18,992 bases of DNA from CAYOFK01 sp964403185 (GTDB lineage Bacteria > Bacteroidota > Bacteroidia > Bacteroidales > VadinHA17). The stretch covers positions 1-18,992 of the forward strand of contig CAYOFK010000037.1 in assembly GCA_964403185.1 (NCBI GenBank), in the 5' to 3' direction. Below are positions 14,924 to 18,992 of this stretch, in pieces (position 1 is the first letter of the stretch; every line of letters starts with the position of its first letter). Under the pieces are notes generated by a model. That model did not search any database, was not told the origin of the DNA, and saw only the letters and a program-made list of their open reading frames with translations. The position numbers and the translations under genes were made by a program.

Positions 14924-15811
14924 TTATGGGTTAATAATTACTTCGGCCAGTACGGGCATGTGGTCTGACGGGCAGATCCCGGCCCGGGAATCTGTAAGTA
15001 TGCCATGGTGCATTACACTAACCTGGTTCTTAATAAAAATGTAGTCTATTTTCTTCCCCGGTTTACAAGCCTCGTCAAATCCTCCTGCAAAGGTTGAGAG
15101 CGGGCCATAATGAGGTATTTGTGATTTCAACAGGGCATCCTCAATTCTGTGTGGATTGTTACCGCCGGTCAGTATTGTATATGGCTCATCTTCATCTGTG
15201 AAGTTAAAATCGCCCGTAACCACAACAGGAGCGGGGCCGGCAACTTCGTAGATTTTTCGAGTTAGTAAACGGGCGCTTTCTGCCCGTGCTTCTTTCCCCT
15301 GATGATCGAAATGCGTATTAAAAATATAAAAACTTTGCATGGCGGATTTATCGAATAGTTTTCCCCATGTGACAATCCTGTTCAGGGCAGCATCCCATCC
15401 TTTACTGGGTTTACCGGGCGTTTCTGACAGCCAGAAAGTGCCGGTTTCCAATATCTCAAACCGCGACTTTAAATAAAAAACAGGTGCAAACTCTCCTTCT
15501 GTTTTTCCATCTGTCCTGCCTGCTCCAAACCAGCCAAAGCCCGGCATCAAGGTTTCGAGATCATCCAACTGGTCCTTCAAAACCTCCTGTAAGCCTGCAA
15601 TTTCAACTTTGTGAAATGCCAGAAGTCCGGCCACTTTTTCTTTCCTGAATGGCCATGCATTCTCATTGTCACCCGGATTGTTATACCTGATGTTATAGGA
15701 AACCATCCGGATGCCAATTCCGGCATTTTCAGTCAGCGGGATAGCCGGCTGACTCATATTACGGGGACATAAAATCTGAAAAAGCAAGAGTGTGATTACC
15801 AGAATCTTCAT
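14924..15811 (-). CDS. Secreted endonuclease/exonuclease/phosphatase family hydrolase
   Basis: The 295-residue product has the metal-dependent endonuclease/exonuclease/phosphatase (DNase I-like) fold with all key residues. Asn40 is in MVSYNIRYNN and Glu75 in IAGLQEVLKD. His is in YIFNTHFDHQG, Asp and Asn in VVVTGDFNFTDED, and the C-terminal Asp-His pair in CPSDHMPVLAEV. DYIFIK lies before the last motif. A hydrophobic N-terminal leader (MKILVITLLLFQILC) predicts export. Substrates in the family range from DNA to phosphoinositides, sphingomyelin and other phosphodiesters; this subtype is common in Bacteroidota and its substrate is not settled by sequence. It starts 6 bp after the radA stop and is followed by the DUF4197 gene after 11 bp, so the three are likely cotranscribed. 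Two exported proteins behind radA have no evident link to DNA repair. Confidence 0.9.
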   Translation of the reverse strand: MKILVITLLLFQILCPRNMSQPAIPLTENAGIGIRMVSYNIRYNNPGDNENAWPFRKEKVAGLLAFHKVEIAGLQEVLKDQLDDLETLMPGFGWFGAGRTDGKTEGEFAPVFYLKSRFEILETGTFWLSETPGKPSKGWDAALNRIVTWGKLFDKSAMQSFYIFNTHFDHQGKEARAESARLLTRKIYEVAGPAPVVVTGDFNFTDEDEPYTILTGGNNPHRIEDALLKSQIPHYGPLSTFAGGFDEACKPGKKIDYIFIKNQVSVMHHGILTDSRAGICPSDHMPVLAEVIINP

Positions 15812-15817
15812 TGCAGA

Positions 15818-17176
15818 TTATTTAAAAAGTTGACGCACCAATTGTTCCATTTTATCAACCGCGATGATCTTTATCTTAAACTTGTCAAGTTGATTCCCTT
15901 TCACACTATTTCTTGATATAAACATTTTCTGAAAACCCAGTTTTTCAGCTTCTTTTATTCGCTGTTCAATGCGGGAGATGGTTCTTAGTTCACCGGACAA
16001 TCCGACTTCGGCGGCAAAACAATAGGTTTTTGGCAGCGGGAAGTCAAGGTTTGAAGATAATATTGCGCTTACCACAGCAAGATCAATGGCCGGGTCTGTA
16101 ACACGGATACCACCTGCTATATTGAGGAATACATCTTTTGTTGCCAGTTTAAAACCCGCCCTTTTCTCAAGAACAGCCAACAACATGTTCAGCCGTCGTG
16201 TATCAAAACCTGTACACGATCGCTGGGGAACTCCGTAAACTGCAGAACTAACCAGGGCCTGAGTTTCAATCAGGAAAGGACGGTTGCCGTCAATGGTTGA
16301 TGAAACGGCCACGCCGCTCAGGTTCTCATCGAAATGGGAGATCAATATTTCCGATGGATTTTCAACAGCTCTCAGGCCGGTATTTTTCATCTCAAAGATT
16401 CCCAGTTCAGAGGTGGACCCAAAGCGGTTTTTATTAACCCGGAGGATCCTGTACAGGAAATTTCGGTCGCCCTCAAAATATAAAACGGTATCCACAATAT
16501 GTTCCAGCACTTTTGGCCCTGCCAGACTGCCGTCTTTAGTAATGTGGCCAATAAGGATTATGGGAATGGCTGATTCTTTTGCAAATTTCAGCAAGCTTCC
16601 GGCACATTCACGGATCTGAGATACACTTCCGGGAGAAGATTCTATCTGTTCGGAATATACGGTTTGAATGGAATCAATTATTATGAGCTGTGGTTTGACA
16701 TTTTGGGTCTGGAGAAGAATATTTTCCAGTTTCGTTTCACTCAGAATATATGTTTGTTTGTTTGTTCCCCCGATGCGGTCGGCCCGCAGCTTGATCTGGT
16801 CTTCACTTTCTTCACCGGAAACGTAAAGGGTATTGCCATTCCGCATACTCAGGACAATTTGCAGGGCTATGGTTGATTTCCCGATGCCGGGTTCACCACC
16901 TAATAAGATCACTGAGCCGGGAACCAGCCCCCCCCCCAGAAGACGGTCAAATTCCTGATTGTTGGAAGGGAAACGATAGGTGCTATCTGACCGGATTTCA
17001 GAAAGTTGTTTTGGTTTGGCAGAAGGACCTGAGGACCACCCCAACTCTTTTGTGTGTTTAACCACTACTTCCTCAACAAAGGTATTCCATTCATTGCATG
17101 CAGGACACCGGCCTATCCATTTTGCAGAATCTGCTCCACAATTCTGGCACACAAAAACTGATTTTGATTTGGCCAT
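15818..17176 (-). CDS. radA: DNA repair protein RadA (Sms)
   Basis: RadA is a RecA-like ATPase with helicase activity that drives branch migration in recombinational repair. The 452-residue product has an N-terminal Cys4 zinc finger (Cys10, Cys13, Cys24, Cys27). The RecA-like core has Walker A GGEPGIGKST at 93-102 and Walker B LIIIDSIQT. The RadA-specific KNRFG motif lies in RVNKNRFGSTSELGIF. The Lon-protease-like C-terminal domain is marked by GGIRVTDPAIDLAVVSAILS and FAAEVGLSGELR. Length is normal for the family. An unusual feature is a run of ten G (plus strand C at 16928-16937) encoding part of LLGGGLVPG just before Walker A; the frame is intact as given. It heads a group with the exported hydrolase and DUF4197 genes. 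No strong promoter is visible upstream; AT-rich TAAATTTA at 17201-17208 is a weak candidate. Confidence 0.97.
   Translation of the reverse strand: MAKSKSVFVCQNCGADSAKWIGRCPACNEWNTFVEEVVVKHTKELGWSSGPSAKPKQLSEIRSDSTYRFPSNNQEFDRLLGGGLVPGSVILLGGEPGIGKSTIALQIVLSMRNGNTLYVSGEESEDQIKLRADRIGGTNKQTYILSETKLENILLQTQNVKPQLIIIDSIQTVYSEQIESSPGSVSQIRECAGSLLKFAKESAIPIILIGHITKDGSLAGPKVLEHIVDTVLYFEGDRNFLYRILRVNKNRFGSTSELGIFEMKNTGLRAVENPSEILISHFDENLSGVAVSSTIDGNRPFLIETQALVSSAVYGVPQRSCTGFDTRRLNMLLAVLEKRAGFKLATKDVFLNIAGGIRVTDPAIDLAVVSAILSSNLDFPLPKTYCFAAEVGLSGELRTISRIEQRIKEAEKLGFQKMFISRNSVKGNQLDKFKIKIIAVDKMEQLVRQLFK
16928..16937 (-). repeat. Homopolymer run of ten G inside radA
   Basis: The plus strand shows ten consecutive C, that is ten G on the radA coding strand, spanning the last base of a Leu codon and three GGG glycine codons about ten residues before Walker A. 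It is the longest G/C homopolymer in the window. Slippage by one base would truncate RadA. Confidence 0.9.
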
Positions 17177-17446
17177 AATGAAGTGGTTTTCTTAAAACTT
17201 TAAATTTATAAAATTATGTTAGCGAAATTGCAATGGAAACGGTTTTAATCGTGCGAAAAACAGTCTTAAGACCATGGTATAAAGTCCAAAAGTACTGGAT
17301 TAGGATGTAGATTGGCGCAGATGCTTTGATAATGCAGCGATTCCCGGGGATTTTTTTTGGGATCTGCATCTTCCTGCTAATATAACAGCAGAATTCACAA
17401 ATTTCTTTGCTTTTCTTGTAAACTTATTTCAGGACAAGACACTTTT
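17177..17446. other. Intergenic region upstream of radA with several dyads
   Basis: A gap of 270 bp separates the radA start from the stop of the flippase-like gene, both on the minus strand. It holds a perfect 10-bp palindrome GTCTTAAGAC at 17263-17272, directly followed by CCATGG. A longer imperfect inverted repeat has arms ATGCAG...CTGCAT at 17332-17369 and an inner GGGATTTTTTTTGGGA segment. The AT-rich part next to radA contains TAAATTTA, a weak -7 candidate. No open reading frame here looks like a gene, and no RNA gene is recognised. Confidence 0.5.
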
Positions 17447-18493
17447 TCACTCTTCGACCCTTCGCTCCTTTGACCACTGTTTCTCAGTCAGGTTTTGTTT
17501 TTTCCTGTTCTGGAACAGCACGATAAACAGCGATAGTGAGCCAAAGATGATCAAGAGGAAGATTTGTGATTCATGAGACAGGGTGGCATACACCAGGCCT
17601 TTTTCTTTTGGGATCCCATACAATGTAAGCCCCAGGGAAACGATCCAATGAAATGCTCCGATCCCTCCCTGCACCGGAGCTGCCATTCCAAGGGATCCGA
17701 TAACAAGCAAAAACAATCCGTCTATGGGTTTTAAACCGCTTGTTTCCGGAAGGGCAAAACACATGATCCAGGTCATCAGAAAATACATTCCCCAAATAGA
17801 AATCGTGTGGAATATGAAGGCCCGGAAATTTTTCATGGTATAGACCGATTTCAATCCGGCAATAACACCCAGCATCAGTTTCCGGATTTTCTGTAAAATA
17901 ACAAAATGGGAAATGCGATACCGGAAAACCCAAAACAATGCCAGGCTGCTTAAGGCTATGAAAAAAAGAAGCCAGGCCCATCCCGATGATGGAAACAGGG
18001 TGCTTATCTTGTCTGACAGGGGATTGAAAATATTTTGTATGAGAAATTTTCCAAAAAAGTCAATTTTTGCAAAAAAGATAACCATGGTCAGTATTCCCAG
18101 GGTGAGCACATCAATGATACGTTCAACAATGACCGTTCCAATCAGTCCGTCAAAGGGGATTTTATCCGTTTTCGTCAATGAACCGCACCGGGTGATCTCT
18201 CCAAGCCGGGGTGCTGCAAGATTGGCAAAATAGCCAATTAAAACAGCCATAAAAGTATTCTTTAAACTGGGTCTGTAACCGAGGGTTTCAATTAGTATGC
18301 GCCAGCGAACGGCCCGGCTCAGGTGGCTGAAAAGACTCACAGTAAGTGCCAGAACCACCCATCGGTAGTCAGCCTTTAAAAGATCCTGCCATAAATTCTT
18401 AAGATCAACCCCTTTGAATGCCAGGTATAGCAACACCAATCCAAGAGAAAGGAAAATTACATATTTAAGAACATTTAAGATTTTTTTTCTCAA
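17447..18493 (-). CDS. Flippase-like integral membrane protein (lysylphosphatidylglycerol synthase TM / UPF0104 family)
   Basis: The 348-residue product is a multi-pass membrane protein with about eight hydrophobic helices. Family marks are FSHLSRAVRWRILIETLGYR (~55-75), GYFANLAAPRLGEITRCGSL (~87-106), TVIVERIIDVLTLGIL (~120-136) and, late in the protein, GSLGMAAPVQGGIGAFHWIV. This domain occurs in MprF, where it flips lysyl-phosphatidylglycerol. It also occurs alone in many bacteria, where the substrate is usually unknown; here there is no lysyl-transferase domain, so only a lipid-flippase-like role can be suggested. The C-terminus is a short charged cytoplasmic tail (NRKKQNLTEKQWSKERRVEE). 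It starts 6 bp after the panD stop and is probably cotranscribed with it, although no metabolic link to pantothenate is evident. Confidence 0.88.
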   Translation of the reverse strand: MRKKILNVLKYVIFLSLGLVLLYLAFKGVDLKNLWQDLLKADYRWVVLALTVSLFSHLSRAVRWRILIETLGYRPSLKNTFMAVLIGYFANLAAPRLGEITRCGSLTKTDKIPFDGLIGTVIVERIIDVLTLGILTMVIFFAKIDFFGKFLIQNIFNPLSDKISTLFPSSGWAWLLFFIALSSLALFWVFRYRISHFVILQKIRKLMLGVIAGLKSVYTMKNFRAFIFHTISIWGMYFLMTWIMCFALPETSGLKPIDGLFLLVIGSLGMAAPVQGGIGAFHWIVSLGLTLYGIPKEKGLVYATLSHESQIFLLIIFGSLSLFIVLFQNRKKQNLTEKQWSKERRVEE

Positions 18494-18499
18494 GGGGTC

Positions 18500-18853
18500 T
18501 TATTTGAGAAGTTTATTGGTGGCTGTATCGGGGAACACGAGCCGGGGTTTGAACGAACGGGCTTCTTCAGCATCCATGAGTGCATATGAAATAATAATGA
18601 TCACATCTCCAACCGCCGCTTTTCGGGCTGCCGGCCCGTTTAAGCATACAGAACCTGATCCGCGCTCACCCTTGATCACATAGGTTTCCAGCCGCTCACC
18701 GTTGTTGATGTTGACAACCTGTACCTTTTCATTTTCAATTAAATTGGCGGCAACCATGAGATCTTCATCAATGGAAATGCTCCCAACATACTGGAGATTG
18801 GCTTCGGTAACAGTGACCTTGTGAATCTTCGATTTAACAATTTCTAAAAACAT
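18500..18853 (-). CDS. panD: Aspartate 1-decarboxylase proenzyme
   Basis: PanD makes beta-alanine from aspartate for pantothenate and coenzyme A synthesis. It is made as an inactive chain that cleaves itself between Gly24 and Ser25 to form the pyruvoyl cofactor. The 117-residue product shows the cleavage site YVGSI with Ser25, and Lys9, His11, Tyr22, Arg54, Thr57 and Tyr58 at the positions known for the E. coli enzyme (MFLEIVKSKIHKV; NGERLETYV). The segment SVCLNGPAARKAAVGDVIII is also typical. Length is slightly below the 126 of E. coli. It lies 69 bp downstream of the panC stop and 6 bp before the flippase-like gene. A near-consensus promoter ends 7 bp before the ATG, so panD may be transcribed independently of panC as a near-leaderless message. 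Confidence 0.97.
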   Translation of the reverse strand: MFLEIVKSKIHKVTVTEANLQYVGSISIDEDLMVAANLIENEKVQVVNINNGERLETYVIKGERGSGSVCLNGPAARKAAVGDVIIIISYALMDAEEARSFKPRLVFPDTATNKLLK

Positions 18854-18860
18854 ATTGGCA

Positions 18861-18891
18861 CAAATTTACGGATTCTGAATATCAAATCAAA
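18861..18891 (-). promoter_or_regulatory. Consensus Bacteroidota promoter immediately upstream of panD
   Basis: On the minus strand TTTG (18891-18888) is followed after exactly 19 bp by TAAATTTG (18868-18861), a perfect match to the TTTG-N19-TAnnTTTG pattern. Only 7 bp separate the -7 box from the panD ATG, so the transcript would start within a few bases of the start codon. Confidence 0.6.
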
Positions 18892-18922
18892 TATATTGGA
18901 ATCATTCTGCCCGGGGGATCTT

Positions 18923-18992
18923 TTATGGAAAGCGGATGTTATCAATCAATCTGACAGAACCGGCCTTCACGGCAATGCATCCGTATATTTCA
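18923..18992 (-). CDS. panC: Pantothenate synthetase PanC, C-terminal end (runs off the right edge)
   Basis: Only the last 23 codons are in the window. Read on the minus strand they give EIYGCIAVKAGSVRLIDNIR followed by FP and a TAA stop. The pattern CIAVxxGxVRLIDNI is the usual C-terminus of pantothenate synthetase, which joins pantoate and beta-alanine. The location directly upstream of panD, whose product supplies the beta-alanine, supports the call. Nothing can be said about the rest of the protein. Confidence 0.88.
   Translation of the reverse strand, partial: EIYGCIAVKAGSVRLIDNIRFP

Noticed and set aside
17332..17369. Inverted repeat considered as an intrinsic terminator for the flippase-like gene.
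   Set aside because: On the relevant strand no U-tract follows the stem and the arms pair imperfectly, so it is recorded only as a dyad of unknown function.
1..18992. Search for CRISPR arrays, tRNA or rRNA genes, insertion sequences, phage genes and toxin-antitoxin pairs.
   Set aside because: None was recognised. No regular repeat-spacer pattern, transposase motif or RNA gene signature was seen, and nearly all sequence is accounted for by conserved chromosomal genes.

Overview
This window comes from a Bacteroidota chromosome, most likely from the Bacteroidales/Marinilabiliales side, although the exact lineage cannot be fixed from sequence alone. The main evidence is a complete porP-gldK-gldL-gldM-gldN cluster, the core of the type IX secretion system (T9SS), which is restricted to this phylum. 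Supporting evidence is promoter-like TTTG / TAnnTTTG elements of the Bacteroidota primary sigma factor type, and Bacteroidota-style versions of PBP1A, RadA, PanD and a DUF4197 protein.

Layout from left to right. At 1-404 (minus) is the N-terminal part of an MlaE-type lipid transport permease that runs off the edge. Divergent from it, at 554-1645 (plus), is mannose-1-phosphate guanylyltransferase. It converges on the T9SS block, and a bidirectional terminator lies between the two. From 11269 down to 1699 seven minus-strand genes follow one another: topA, an arginase-fold protein, porP, gldK, gldL, gldM and gldN. GldL and GldM form the inner-membrane motor, GldK and GldN the periplasmic ring attached to the outer membrane, and PorP is an outer-membrane protein. 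The arginase-like protein has lost three of the six metal-ligand residues of the family and carries an extra C-terminal domain, so it is probably not an ordinary ureohydrolase.

Divergent from topA is a class A penicillin-binding protein (11447-13801, plus), preceded by a leader containing a clear hairpin. A 415-bp intergenic stretch rich in CCGG-type hairpins follows. The tight minus-strand group radA, secreted endonuclease/exonuclease/phosphatase and DUF4197 lipoprotein (17176 to 14217) comes next. A 270-bp gap follows, and then a second minus-strand group, panC (3' end only), panD and a flippase-like membrane protein (18992 to 17447). panD has its own consensus promoter very close to its start codon.

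Most of the window is ordinary chromosomal housekeeping and cell-envelope content. I see no phage, insertion sequence, CRISPR array, tRNA or rRNA. The points most worth a second look are the degenerate arginase-like protein in the T9SS locus, a run of ten G inside radA just before the Walker A motif, the hairpin-rich repeat-like region at about 14.0-14.2 kb, and the near-leaderless promoter of panD.
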